Positions 34,261 through 44,153 of a DNA stretch of 64,000 bases are shown here, piece by piece. This DNA is from Cystobasidiopsis lactophilus. Taxonomy: Eukaryota; Basidiomycota; Agaricostilbomycetes; Agaricostilbales; Chionosphaeraceae. Where the stretch lies: positions 1,054,001 through 1,118,000 of the forward strand of contig BCIO01000001.1 in the NCBI GenBank assembly GCA_001599975.1, read 5' to 3'. A program made the position numbers and the translations under genes. Below the pieces are notes generated by a model. The model saw only the letters and a program-made list of their open reading frames with translations. It was not told the origin of the DNA and made no database searches. Numbering within the stretch: the stretch's first letter is position 1; every line of letters begins with the position of its first letter.

Positions 34261-34809
34261 ATGCAATCCCTTCGCAACTCGATGTTCAGCGCGCTCAAAG
34301 CCACGCCTTCTAGGAGCGGTGCGCTCTCCCAGATTGGATCCCTAAGGCTCTACGCGTGCGTTTGTTGGCGAGCAAAACGTCCATCATGACGTCTGACCAA
34401 GAGGTCCAGAACCGATCCATCTAAGTTTTCTGGCAAGGAGGCCGACAAGGTGGGTCACATCAATACACACTGTCGTCGTTTTGAAGGGCTGAGCATAGCA
34501 ACAGGGGCCGCAAGGAGGCGCCAAGAGCTCAGGGTCTCCCAACAAAGCTCCGCGTCCGTCCATTTACCAGGTCTGCGGCTGGTTGCCCAAATTCTGACTC
34601 CGTGTTCTCTTGTAGAACCCGATGTGGGCGAGAGCAAGGACCACGCAGCGCCAACCCACTCCGAAGAGGCTGTTAAAGGTGGGATCGCACTCCGGCCTGA
34701 TCCCAAACTTGCTGTCCATGCTGATTTGACTTCTGCAGGACATAAGCACAACCTCAGCCCTAAGGAGTTGCAGGAAGAGGGAACAAAGAAGGCGAACGAG
34801 AAGGCATAA
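34261..34809 (+). CDS. Small probable mitochondrial protein, internal join unresolved
   Basis: Pieces read as one small protein. They are MQSLRNSMFSALKATPSRSG (34261 on, a targeting sequence), FSGKEADK after a GTGCGT intron, GPQGGAKSSGSPNKAPRPSI (about 34505-34570), then PDVGESKDHAAPTHSEEAVK and GHKHNLSPKELQEEGTKKAN ending at 34809. The last intron (about 34680-34739, GTGGGA...CTGCAG) is clean. The join near 34572-34616 is not: the canonical GTCTGC...TTGTAG intron puts the last two exons in the wrong frame. Either a non-canonical site is used, or one base differs from the expressed form. Family not recognised. Confidence 0.45.
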
Positions 34810-34979
34810 GCTCTCGAGACTCGAGTGGCGTTCGGTCCAGCTCCGGTTCTCCCAGCAACCACCAGCTTGGGGAACCGCGCTCTACATGTGCTCTAAGAAC
34901 CAGAACTGTACAGAAATTGCATCGCACGAGCCATTGAATGCATATTGTGGATCTTGCCCTTCGCTCACCACCTGAGCTG

Positions 34980-37080
34980 ATGTCGGAGAACACCTCCAGG
35001 GCAGCTTCGCCCTTACCTCCGGCTTTGCAAGCGTCGCTGTTAAGACCCAGGCCGTCATTGCCTAGCCTGCTCTCAACCCATCGCATCGCTGGACGGGGCG
35101 CCTCGACATCAGCCAGCCCGCTTCAATTCCCGGACGATGCTTCCGTGACCAGCGACGTGTTTGCTTCGACTTTGGATGTACCAACCGAACATTTGGAGGA
35201 CTCTTTCCTGTCTGATACCAGCCAAACTAGCCACAAGGAGGAAGCATTGCAAGCGAAACTCCAAGAGCAGCTTCGGCGGAATGAGCGGCTGCAGCGGCGG
35301 GCTTCGTTGAGCACGATAGCAACGAAAGCTTCGAGGAACCGGTCGAGGGCATCATCATATGTGGGCGACATAGGGTCGGACTCGGAATCTATCGAGGAGG
35401 AGACGAGCTCTCAGCCTGCGCCCAAGCGTCGTTACTTCATTCTGACCTCAGCTGGCAAGCCAGTCTACTGCAGGTGGGCCCGAGTTCTGCACACTAAACG
35501 AAAAGAAGCTGACAGCGGAGGTGAAGCGACATTGCCGACGACGAGATGGTCACCTCTGCTGTCGGGGTCATGCAGGCCATCATCTCCATCTTTGCAGATG
35601 AGGGCGATCGGATACGATACATCAACGCGGGGACCTACAAGATCTCGTTTTTACTTCGGGCGCCTCTGTACTATGTCTGCGTCTCAAATTTCGGCGAGCC
35701 CGAAAGCGTGGTGGGTTTCTCCATGCGGGCACAGCCCTCATGCTTCACTGACGAGATACTCAGCTACGGACACACCTCGACTATCTTCATCTTCACATTC
35801 TATCCGTGGTTTCCTTAGGGCAGCTTCAAAGGATGTTCGCCCAGCGGTCCAACTTTGACCTGCGGCGCTTGCTCGAGGGCACGGACAACATCGTGTCCAA
35901 TCTCGTTCGGCGACTCCAGGACGACTTTTCACTCTATTCTGGAAGCTTAGAGGTCGCTCGCATCAAGCAGTCAGTACGCGATGACATTGGACGGTTGCTA
36001 GTGCCAGCTGCCAAGCATGAGGTGCGAGTCTTTCACACTGTGAACCTCGCCGTTCTCAAAGGAACTGCTCCACACAGAATACCCTTTACGCAATAGTGGT
36101 CACCAAGCAGCGCCTTGTGACGCTTCTTCGGCCACGCAAGCACTCGGTCCACCCTTCAGACCTTCACCTCCTCATCAACACCATTTACGCCTCCACCTCA
36201 CTCACCACGCCGGGCTCAGAGACCTGGATACCCATCTGCCTGCCCAAGTTCAACAGCACCGGCTTTCTCTATGCGCTCGTGTCCTTTGTTGAGACCGAGG
36301 TCGGGCTCGTCTTCATGTCCAGCGACCGAGAAGCATTCTTCGACGTGCGCGAGTGGAAGGAGGCGGTCGTCACTGTTCGTTGATCTCTTCTCTCTGATCT
36401 GATTTCCGGCTTACTTTGGGTCGTTTGACGAACAGAAACTAAAGGACAGCAGCGCGATGAAGCACCTCCGCAACTCGGTCGCGCAGCCGACCTATTCAAT
36501 AGGCTGGTCTTATTCTCCCACATTTGGGACTGCAGTCTCTAATCAGAATCGATGTCCAACAGGCGAGCTCTCCATCCCCGGGCTACGGCACTTCATCTAC
36601 AAGTCCAAGACGCACGTCCAAATCACCCAGCCCGTCTTCGAAGGTCCATATGAGGACGAGCGCAATCGACAGCAGTGAGCTGGTCTCGTTACTTTATGAG
36701 TGGCAAGGATGCTAAACAATGCAAAAAATTTGTGTGGTGGGAAAATAGGTTGGTGACGCTCTATCAGAGGATCTACGACCAGATCCACACGCGCCCGCCG
36801 AGCTTGGGCCTGGGCCGGAAGCCGGTCAAGCTGGTCTACCTGCACACGAAGCACGAGGGCGTCCTAGGCTGGGTAAGAGATCTTCCTGTGCGAGGTTGTC
36901 AGGGTCAACTCTGATGTCGAGGCTTCTGAGATGATGCAGACGTCAAGCACCTTTGAGCTGTACATCTGCTTGGCGCCTCTGTTGCCCAAGCCGGCGGCGG
37001 TGGCCGCGGCGTCGGGCGTGCTGAAGTGGATCAAGGCCAAGGAAAGCCAGCTCTTCCTGTCCTCCGCCCCTTCCTTCTAA
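34980..37080 (+). CDS. MON1: Vacuolar fusion protein Mon1 (Rab7 GEF subunit)
   Basis: With Ccz1, Mon1 activates Rab7/Ypt7 on late endosomes and vacuoles. Exons are 34980..35473, 35527..35710, 35764..36021, 36078..36374, 36436..36502, 36563..36674, 36749..36872 and 36940..37080 (558 aa). The three longin-domain blocks are clear: KRRYFILTSAGKPVYC and MVTSAVGVMQAIISIFAD; LRTHLDYLHLHILSVVSLGQ and FDLRRLLEGTD; YAIVVTKQRLVTLLRPRKHS and LHLLINTI; SIGELSIPGLRHFIYKSK; LVTLYQRIYDQIH. The first 145 residues are disordered and Ser-rich, as usual. The intron 36503-36562 is GC-AG: only it restores SIGELSIPG. An upstream in-frame ATG exists at 34938. Confidence 0.93.
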
Positions 37081-37132
37081 AGTTCCCTCCTCTTGTAAGC
37101 CCGACGTGCGTGTAGAATGCAAACAGATCCTT

Positions 37133-38468
37133 CTAGTCCTCCTCCTCGATCAGCGTCTCAGCTGCCACGCTGTTCGTCCGCCCCGTGCTGCGGTGGCTAG
37201 GTGAGACGGGAGGCGGCTTGACCGGCGTCTGATACGGGCTGCCCGTCGGCCTGGGCTTTTGAGGTTGGAGAGGCGCGGGCGGGTTGGAGCGGGTGAAGCC
37301 CCTCGGCTTCTCCTGGGCGGCCTGCATGGCTTGCAGTTGTTGGGCTTGAAACTCGGCGGAGGAAGTGTCGACTAGCTGCACGCCCCCAAACTCGTCCTCG
37401 TCGTCCTCCGAGGACTCGGAAGCCCGGTGAGGCTGCTGTGGCGGCGTGCCTTCTGCCAGCTCGGGCGGCGCAGCCGGTCCTGTTCGTCCAACGTGAGAAC
37501 ATATCGACTTTCGATGAGAAGCGAGGAGAGCGAACGATCTTGAGGCTTTGGTATCCGATGGAGCAGGCCGTAGCCCACGCCACAACCGAGCAAGCTGTCC
37601 CCTTTGCCCCAATCTCGATTCGGCACTGTGCGACCGATCAAAACCATGCATCAGCTTTTGGAAAGGCTGATAAGAGGTGGGAGGGCGTGAACGCACCGAT
37701 GACCACTTCCCTCGTCACGTCAAAGTCCGAGTTGTAGACGAACAGCCGCAGCGGGTGGTCGGTGTGCTCCTCGATCAAGTTGTAGAAGTCGCCCTCGCCG
37801 CGCAGGACGCCGCCGTGGTAACCTATCACATAGTCGCCATAGCTGACCAGGCCTGTTCGCGGATTTGGAGCGCATTGTAGCTCAATGCGCTTGAAGTGGT
37901 AGGCACGAAGGGAACGAACCTGCAGCTTGGGCCGGGCTGCCTTCTAGGATGTCGAGGATGTGCCAGACCTGCTCGAGCGCGCCTTCTGGGTTGCACAAGC
38001 GCAAGGACAGGCCTAGTAAAGAAGGCTGGGCGTCCTCGTGGGTGACGACGGCGTTGGTGGACGTGGACCAATTCCGAGAAGGCTGGATCCTGACATCTGT
38101 GCAGTCGGCGACTGGTTAAGCCTCTGTATTGGGAGTGGCTAGTATAGTGGGACCAACGCACCTCTGAGCTCCTCCCGCTTGGAAGACCAGACTTGCAAGA
38201 CCATGGGCCTCTGCCGGTCCTCTGAATCCTCGACGGCCTGAACGAACGCGTCCGTGTCCTCTGTCTGTTGGCCGAGCAATCAGGCTGAGCATCCAAGGGC
38301 CAATGCTTAAGGTGAAGGGCAGGCACGAACCAAAGCCAGGCCGTTGAAGCCGACCAAGTGGTCAAAGAAAGGCTCGATGCCCACGTCCGCTGACGGCGAG
38401 CCCTCGGCGACGCGGAGGACGTGCAAGCCGACGTTCTTGGACGCCAGCCGCGATTCTCCAGCTCCCAT
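37133..38468 (-). CDS. GRASP-family Golgi/ER-exit-site protein (GRH1-like)
   Basis: GRASP proteins tether early secretory membranes and support unconventional secretion. Exons read complement(37133..37479, 37536..37625, 37697..37852, 37920..38096, 38162..38264, 38331..38468), 336 aa. Two PDZ-like GRASP domains are visible: AEGSPSADVGIEPFFDHLVG with FNGLAL, then GSPAQAAGLVSYGDYVIGYH, and the end of the domain NRDWGKGDSLLGCGVGYG with LLHRIP. The C-terminal 115 residues are Pro/Gln-rich and acidic (EEED end), the usual SPR-type tail. The N-terminus MGAGESR keeps Gly2 and a Ser at position 6, fitting N-myristoylation as in animal GRASPs; budding yeast Grh1 lacks this. Splice donors are mainly GTTCGT/GTGCGT. 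Confidence 0.92.
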
Positions 38469-39201
38469 GATCGGCCAACTGCAAGCGGGTGTTGTGTCAA
38501 AAGTGGCGAGCGCGGTCCAAGCTGGTGCGATGCCCAAACACCACGCTTGGAGAGGGCCAACCGACAGCTGGGTTTCGTTCCGGACTCTGTGGGTTGCGAT
38601 TCGTTTGTTATTGCAGGGAGAAATGGATTCTACAACACGCTGCGTCGACCTTCAGTAACTGGGCCCTTGACTTGACTTTCCTCGCTCGCCACTTTGCGCT
38701 CTGGACATGCCCCGAATCCCACCCGCTTCCTGCGTGCCTTTGCCTCTCGAACGCTCAAAGGAGCATGAACATGAGTTTGGACTCGCAAATGCCTCAAAGG
38801 GCTAGAGCATGTGCATCCCCTCCAACCAGCGTTGACAGGACAGCCTCCCGCTTTCCTTTTTGCCCCTTTTGCTCGTCCAAATTACCTCGTTTGGGGCATC
38901 TGTTCAAGAGCGCCCTAGTCACTAGTGATGACTACTTCCCCCTCACTTTTCAAAAGACGCACAAAGTCAGAGAGATCGCCATGACGCTCTTTTGAATCGC
39001 TTTTGGCAAGTCTGCCTGAAGTTGACCTGAGAGGGCGGATGAGGCGGCATGCCTACCTCCGCGCGTCACTGTGGCTCTGCATATGCCCTACCCAAAAAAT
39101 TTTCAGTGCGCGAGAAGACAGGGTATAAAAGGAGAGGTTCGATGTCCCTCGCTTCACCACTCTCCCTTGCTTTCCATTCTCCCACCCCCAAGCTTTCTAG
39201 C
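38469..39201. other. Divergent promoter region, GRASP and secreted repeat gene
   Basis: About 730 bases between divergent starts. A TATA box close to the right gene is listed separately. No further gene is seen. Confidence 0.45.
39124..39130 (+). promoter_or_regulatory. TATA box
   Basis: A good TATAAAA lies 72 bases before the ATG of the secreted cysteine-repeat gene, in GGGTATAAAAGG context. Most other genes here lack an obvious TATA box, so this gene may be strongly or conditionally expressed. Confidence 0.6.
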
Positions 39202-39911
39202 ATGCTCTTCGACTCTTTCCTGCTTTTCTCAGTTGTGCTCATAGTGGCCATCGCCGCTCCCCTTCCCTCTACTTCCGAGCGCACAGTCGAGGCCAAGCGC
39301 CAAAACTTCGTCGGTGCGTCCCCTGAACCTTACCCAAGCCAAATCACTGGCTTAATGCGAGCTTTGAGAGGGATCACAGACTGCTTCTTGCAACCATGGC
39401 ACCCGAGCTGCGGCCACTCGAAGCCCGCGTCCGAAGTTGCCAAGCGGGAATCATTGGATGGCTATCTAGGTAAACACCCCTTCCCTCCCCCTACAGGCTC
39501 TTGAACTGTCAGACTGAGCACTTGGACGGTTGATTTACAGACTGCTTCAATCCATTGCGAGAAGGCTGCCCTCGCTCACGCGCTGAGCGAGTGGACTCAG
39601 GTCCGTTTCCCTCCCCCCCTTTAGCTGCCAAGTTTCAGCTGAGAGAATGGTCCAAAGGACAGGCTGCATGAACCTAGCCGGCTCCAAGAATGCTTGCGAT
39701 CCCTCTTCGCCTCTTCCCTCTGAATCGCCAGAGCCCTCTCAAGTCGAAGACCGAGGGAGTTGGGCCGGACTGATGGGTCCGTTTCTCCCCCCTCTCACTT
39801 AGCTGTAAAAACTCAGCTCAGTAGATGCGATGGACAGGCTGCGTGAATGCGGAAGACGTCCAAGCTGGGACTTGCGACCCGTCCAAGCGCTCTGCTGAAG
39901 ATCTACCCTGA
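39202..39911 (+). CDS. Secreted cysteine-repeat precursor with Kex2 sites
   Basis: Five exons: 39202..39313, 39380..39469, 39541..39600, 39663..39776 and 39838..39911 (149 aa). The N-terminus MLFDSFLLFSVVLIVAIAAP is a clear signal peptide. Every intron is phase 1, so each internal exon is a self-contained module. Each module opens with one Cys-x(7-10)-Cys unit: DCFLQPWHPSCGHS, DCFNPLREGCPRS, GCMNLAGSKNACDPS and GCVNAEDVQAGTCDPS. Lys-Arg pairs (VEAKRQ, EVAKRE, PSKRSA) are candidate Kex2 cuts. The layout resembles Kex2-processed repeat proteins and small secreted effectors, but I recognise no named family. Introns 3 and 4 are themselves similar, showing that intron plus exon was duplicated. No single long frame covers the gene, so automatic annotation could easily miss it. 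Confidence 0.72.
39601..39900 (+). repeat. Duplicated intron-exon unit within the secreted repeat gene
   Basis: Unit 39601-39776 and unit 39777-39911 both begin with a GTCCGTTTC plus C-run intron, share TTAGCTG, a CAGCT word and a GGACAG acceptor, and then code GC(M/V)N...C DPS. The two copies differ by many substitutions and by length in the exon tail, so the duplication is not recent. Confidence 0.7.
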
Positions 39912-41199
39912 CAATCGACCTCGACCTTAGTCCCCCTCAGAAGTGCGCAAGATGCAAGAGGAGGAGCTGCCCAATCCCATCTTTGGCGGAGGTTGGGGGA
40001 AGTAGAGTGCGGGTGGCGAGAACTGGGCGGTGGCGAATGGCAGTGGTTGATCCCTCGCTTTTCGGTCTCAATTATCTACAAGAGCTTTTTCGCTCGCTTG
40101 CTTGTAATCTTAAGAGTGTAACTGTTACCACTTTGGAAACCGCGCGACGCCGTTCCCCAAATGCAACCTCTCGAGCGCCATGATCACTTTTGGACCCAAA
40201 CTGTCTGACTTGCTCCTCTCTCCGTGCCGTGTCTGTTCTTGCGAAGTGTGCCACAAGACCCGAAACTATGTGCTTTGCTTTGCGCACAATCACACTTTCT
40301 CATCCTGTCACGCTCTTGCCTCAATCTTTGACAGGCTTCAAAGTGGCCGCGCACCTTTCTCTCGCTCGAGGCTCCGGAATGAGGTCCCCCAGCCCAATCT
40401 GCGCGAAAGCGAATTTGTTGAACAATGACGTTTGCGCGCTAGAAGATGGCCTCTTGAGTTTTGACAGGCCGTGGCTTCTTCAATGGCCCAAAACCCACGG
40501 CGGCTGCGCTGTGTGACAGCGTCGACTATGCTCTTTGCCTCTCTTCCGCCACTTTTGTGACTGTGAATTCCTTTCGAAATCTTATTGAGCTCGCACATGG
40601 CTCACAAGGTGCGCATGACTTTCTTGCATCTGCGAACTCCCCGTTCCCTTGGTCCTGAGAGAATTTGTGCTTGTCTTTTGCTCGATGGACTTTCAGCTGC
40701 AACGACGACCAACAAGAAGAAGCAGGGCAGCTCCAAGCCGACGCCCCAGTACAAGTGCTTGCCTGCGCAGTCGGTCCGAGAGCTGCTCGACCTGTTTGAC
40801 AAGTTCGACGTGCCGGCTCGAGTTCCAAAGCGAGCCCTTCTTCTTTTCAGCTGAGAGGAAGTTTCCTTTGCTGATGCGAGGAGAGAGGATTCGCAGAGAG
40901 GAAAGAGACCGGATTTGCGAGGAGCTCGATTTGACGTGAGCTTCTGGCGCTCTTTTGGGAGACTTGACACTGATCGCGGAGTTTGATTAGTTGGAGGGAC
41001 ATCTCGACTTGGTGGGTCCTCTTCTTCACAAGCGACAACCAGGTCGCTCACAAGGCTGCAAGACTCACAGGCATCGCTATTCGCAAGTTTGCCCCATTCC
41101 CTCCTTGTCAACCCTCTTCTCTGACTGCGACTGGGGCCAATATGCAGGCTAGGATCAGGCAACCACTACGCCAAACCCGTCCCCTCCACGCCCCCTCCA
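39912..41199 (+). other. Region upstream of the Gln-rich gene with possible N-terminal exons
   Basis: Two stretches look coding. About 40700-40820 reads SSKPTPQYKCLPAQSVRELL then DLFDKFDVPA. About 40855-40939 reads ERKFPLLMRGERIRREERDR then ICEELDLT, followed after a GTGAGC intron by WRDISTW at about 40992-41012. From there a GTGGGT donor to the TATGCAG acceptor near 41148 would join in frame to codons leading into ATG 41200. The first two pieces do not join cleanly, so I list them as candidate 5' exons of the next gene. The rest of the region shows nothing. Confidence 0.35.
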
Positions 41200-43519
41200 A
41201 TGCCGTCCATCAAGAACCAACGGGGCGCCGCCACCACCTCTCAACGAGGCCGTCGCAAGCCCGCCGCCACTCGCAAGGTCCCTTCGCCTTCGCCTTCTTT
41301 GCACTCCGAGGAAGAAATCGCCCTGCCTCAAGTGGCCGCGTCGGACGACAAGGCCAATGACAGCAGCGACTTGAGCGAGGCCGAGTTGCCCCCTGCCAAG
41401 GCTCTGGCCCGACTCCCCCCTCCTGCGCCGGTGCTGGACGATCCAAAAGACCACGACTGCCTCCAAGAAGACCACAGCAGCAGCTCCGGGTACTCCAGCA
41501 ACACCGAAGAGCTTCGAGCGCTCGCCGGCATCACCTCCACCTACCAACTGCCCGCGCCTCCGACGTCGGACCACAGCTTGACCTCTTCCCAAGCCGTCAA
41601 CCAAGCCGCCCACACTTTGGCTTTGGCCCGACAACATCCCCAAGAGGAGGAAGACGACTCGTCGGCCTCGGCGTCGGACCACACCCTCAAAGCTTCCGCC
41701 GCTTATCGGCAATTGCCAGCTGCTCATTGGATCAACCAACCTCCCCCTCCTCAACAATACGAGCAGCAAAGTTGGAACAACACCAACACCAACAACAACG
41801 ACGACTTGTTCTCCTCCTCCTCCAACCTCGCCCAACTTCCTCAAACCCGACCACAGGCACAGCAAGCCATCCCTCAATTCCCACCTGCTGGATCAACAGG
41901 CTTGTACAACAACTCGAAGAAGAAGAAGCACAACTCGGGCTCGGCCAACTTGGCCAATGCGAATTACAACTACGACGGCGGCGCGCCGCTAGAGATCCAT
42001 ATCCTTCCGCAGAAGGGCGAGAATGGCAAGAGGCCGGTTTTGCACTTTGAAGAGATCGAGGGCAAGTTCTCCTCCTTTTATGAGCTTTCGGAATTTTGTT
42101 TTGCTCATTCTTGAGGGAGGTGTTTGCAGAGGTAGAGTTGGACGTGGTCAGGATCAACATTGGAAAGTGAGCTCTGCTGCCTCCTTTACCCCTCATGAGA
42201 TCGGATTCTCATGTATCTGGGCGTGTGAGTTACAGCTGGAACCGCAACCGGTTCGCGGCCAACAACGAGCGGGAGCTCAAGTGCGTCATCGACAAGAACC
42301 GGCAGTGGTTCATCTGGACCACCTGGGGTTCGTTGACCCTTCCCTCCCGTAATGAGTCCAACTTTGGTGGCTCATGATCGATGGGCTTCATTGAACAGAG
42401 CAAAACTACGCTTTTAGGATCTTGGTCCCTTTCGACACGGTCTTGGCCATCACCACTCCGTGAGTTTTTGGGAGCTTCCTGTTAGCCCTTGGCAACAAAT
42501 GGCTAAGGGGTCTTCTCCTAAAATTCATAGAGGTGGAACTTGCCTGCGCGTCACTTTGTCACAGTCGGTTTTCGTCTCCTACCTTTGTCAAGCCATCTTG
42601 TTCTGACTGTAAAGGGGTTCAATTCGACAGCCTGCCCTTGTTCCAAGTTTGCTCCATTCCGCACCCCGACCCGCCCGCGGCCTTGTTCGGCCCGGTCACC
42701 TCCAAGGACTTCACCGCCGCCACCCAAGCCAGCACGCATCAGAACCATGACTTGTGCGTTTCGCATTCCCTTAGAGAACAAAAAGCTCTCCCGTGCTCAT
42801 GTTTGGGGCGCAACAGGTACTTGAACGAAGCGGGCTGCGCGAACAGCGTGCACTTGCTCTACGTCCTCGCCCAGCAGTTCCCCTCCATCCGCAAGGCCAT
42901 GAACGCCCCCGGCGGCTTGATGTTCCAGCAGCAGCAAGACCACACCGCCCGACCGCCTCCCCCTCCCCCTCGCGCCGTCCCGGCTGCCCCCATCCCTCTG
43001 GCCCAACAAAGGATCGGAGGACCGGCTTACCCGCCTCTGGGCTTCATCCCCGCCCAGCCTCAGAATGCGGGCCGCCAGGCTTCTTATAAGCAAATGTTGG
43101 CCGCCACTTCCCCCGCTGCCGATGCTGGAGGAGGAAACAACAACTCGCTCTTCAACGTCACCTCTGCCCCAGCGCATTCTCAACAGCAGCAACAGCACGC
43201 CAATGGCGGTCTTCGCCCTCTGGGTCTGCCGGCTCCTCTCCAGCCCCAGCAGCAGCAGGTGTACTACCGCCCCTCCCAGCGAGCCCAACAGCAAGGGATG
43301 CAGCAACAGCAGCAGGACTCGAGGACCGCCACCTCAAACGCTGTCGACTTCCACCACCACCAGCAGCAGCAGCAGCAGTCCGCCACCGTCGCCGAGCTCA
43401 CCGCGCCTTACAACCCCGCGAGCGACAACAGCTTGTCCTTGACCTCGGCTGCCGCCTCTTACTCCCCTTTGCTTTCCTCCATCAATTCGGCCGACCCGAC
43501 GGGCTACTGGCAATCTTGA
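41200..43519 (+). CDS. Gln-rich, nuclear-type protein with conserved central domain
   Basis: Main exons are 41200..42061, 42130..42166, 42236..42327, 42399..42459, about 42536..42575, about 42617..42753 and 42817..43519. The first part is disordered with a basic start (RGRRKPAATRKV). The central part has PLEIHILPQKGENGKRPVLH, ELDVVRINIGNWNRNRFAAN, ELKCVIDKNRQWFIWTTWEQ and NYAFRILVPFDTVLAITTP, which looks like a beta-rich folded domain. The C-terminal 230 residues hold poly-Gln, Pro and His runs, typical of transcriptional regulators. The first intron (42062-42129) starts GCAAGT, a textbook GC-AG donor. The join around 42531-42617 is uncertain. I recognise no family; extra N-terminal exons may lie upstream. 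Confidence 0.6.
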
Positions 43520-44153
43520 AAAGAAAAGCCTTTGCCACCTTCCCAACTCTCTTTTGCGCCGGGCTCCCTCACGCCTTGTCTTTCTCGCGCTCCACGCTAC
43601 CACCTCTTCCCAAAGAAAAGTTCAAATACTCTCACACACCACCCCTGTATAATACGCATCAAAACCTGCTCTCATCGTTCTTCGACTTTTGCCACCGACC
43701 CTGGCCTTTCAAAGGCAGCCCCGTGTTCTTTGCTTTTGTGGTTTGGGCAGTACTACCCTTGTTTTTGTTTCTCCATTGTATACCTTTTGGTCTTGCGCGA
43801 CCCACGACTCCTTTGAAAATTCCCCCAAGCACTCGACGGCTTTTTGCCACCGTCACTCGAGATCCCCCGTCTTTCTCGGGCATTAAGTCGCAGGAGTTGT
43901 TTGTGAGAGAGTGTGATTCGTTTCTTTGCAGGAAAGTACAAGCAGAAGGTACGGATGGGTATAGCAAAAGGCGAGAGGACTACTTGCCAGAAGTCTGTAC
44001 GCGCCGCCTCGAGAAAAGCACCAACAAAATGAGGGGACGTGCCAGAGCCAATGATTTGACAAAAGGCACTAAAAGGGACTAAGGAGAAAAGAGAAACTGG
44101 GTATGAATGCGAAAAGATGCTGGTGGGAAAGGCCGTTTTGGAAAGGCCAAGGG
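43520..44153. other. Intergenic region between convergent genes
   Basis: 3' flanks of the Gln-rich gene and MUB1. The frame 43516-44082 has pyrimidine-driven composition and no domain, so I treat it as untranslated sequence. Confidence 0.4.

Noticed and set aside
41155-41877. Minus-strand frame rich in Gly and Val opposite the Gln-rich gene
   Set aside because: The Gly/Val repeats are the complement of Pro/Gln/Asn codons on the plus strand; no start or splice support.
43516-44082. Plus-strand frame of 188 codons after the Gln-rich gene
   Set aside because: Composition follows pyrimidine-rich 3' flanking sequence and no domain or splice pattern supports it.
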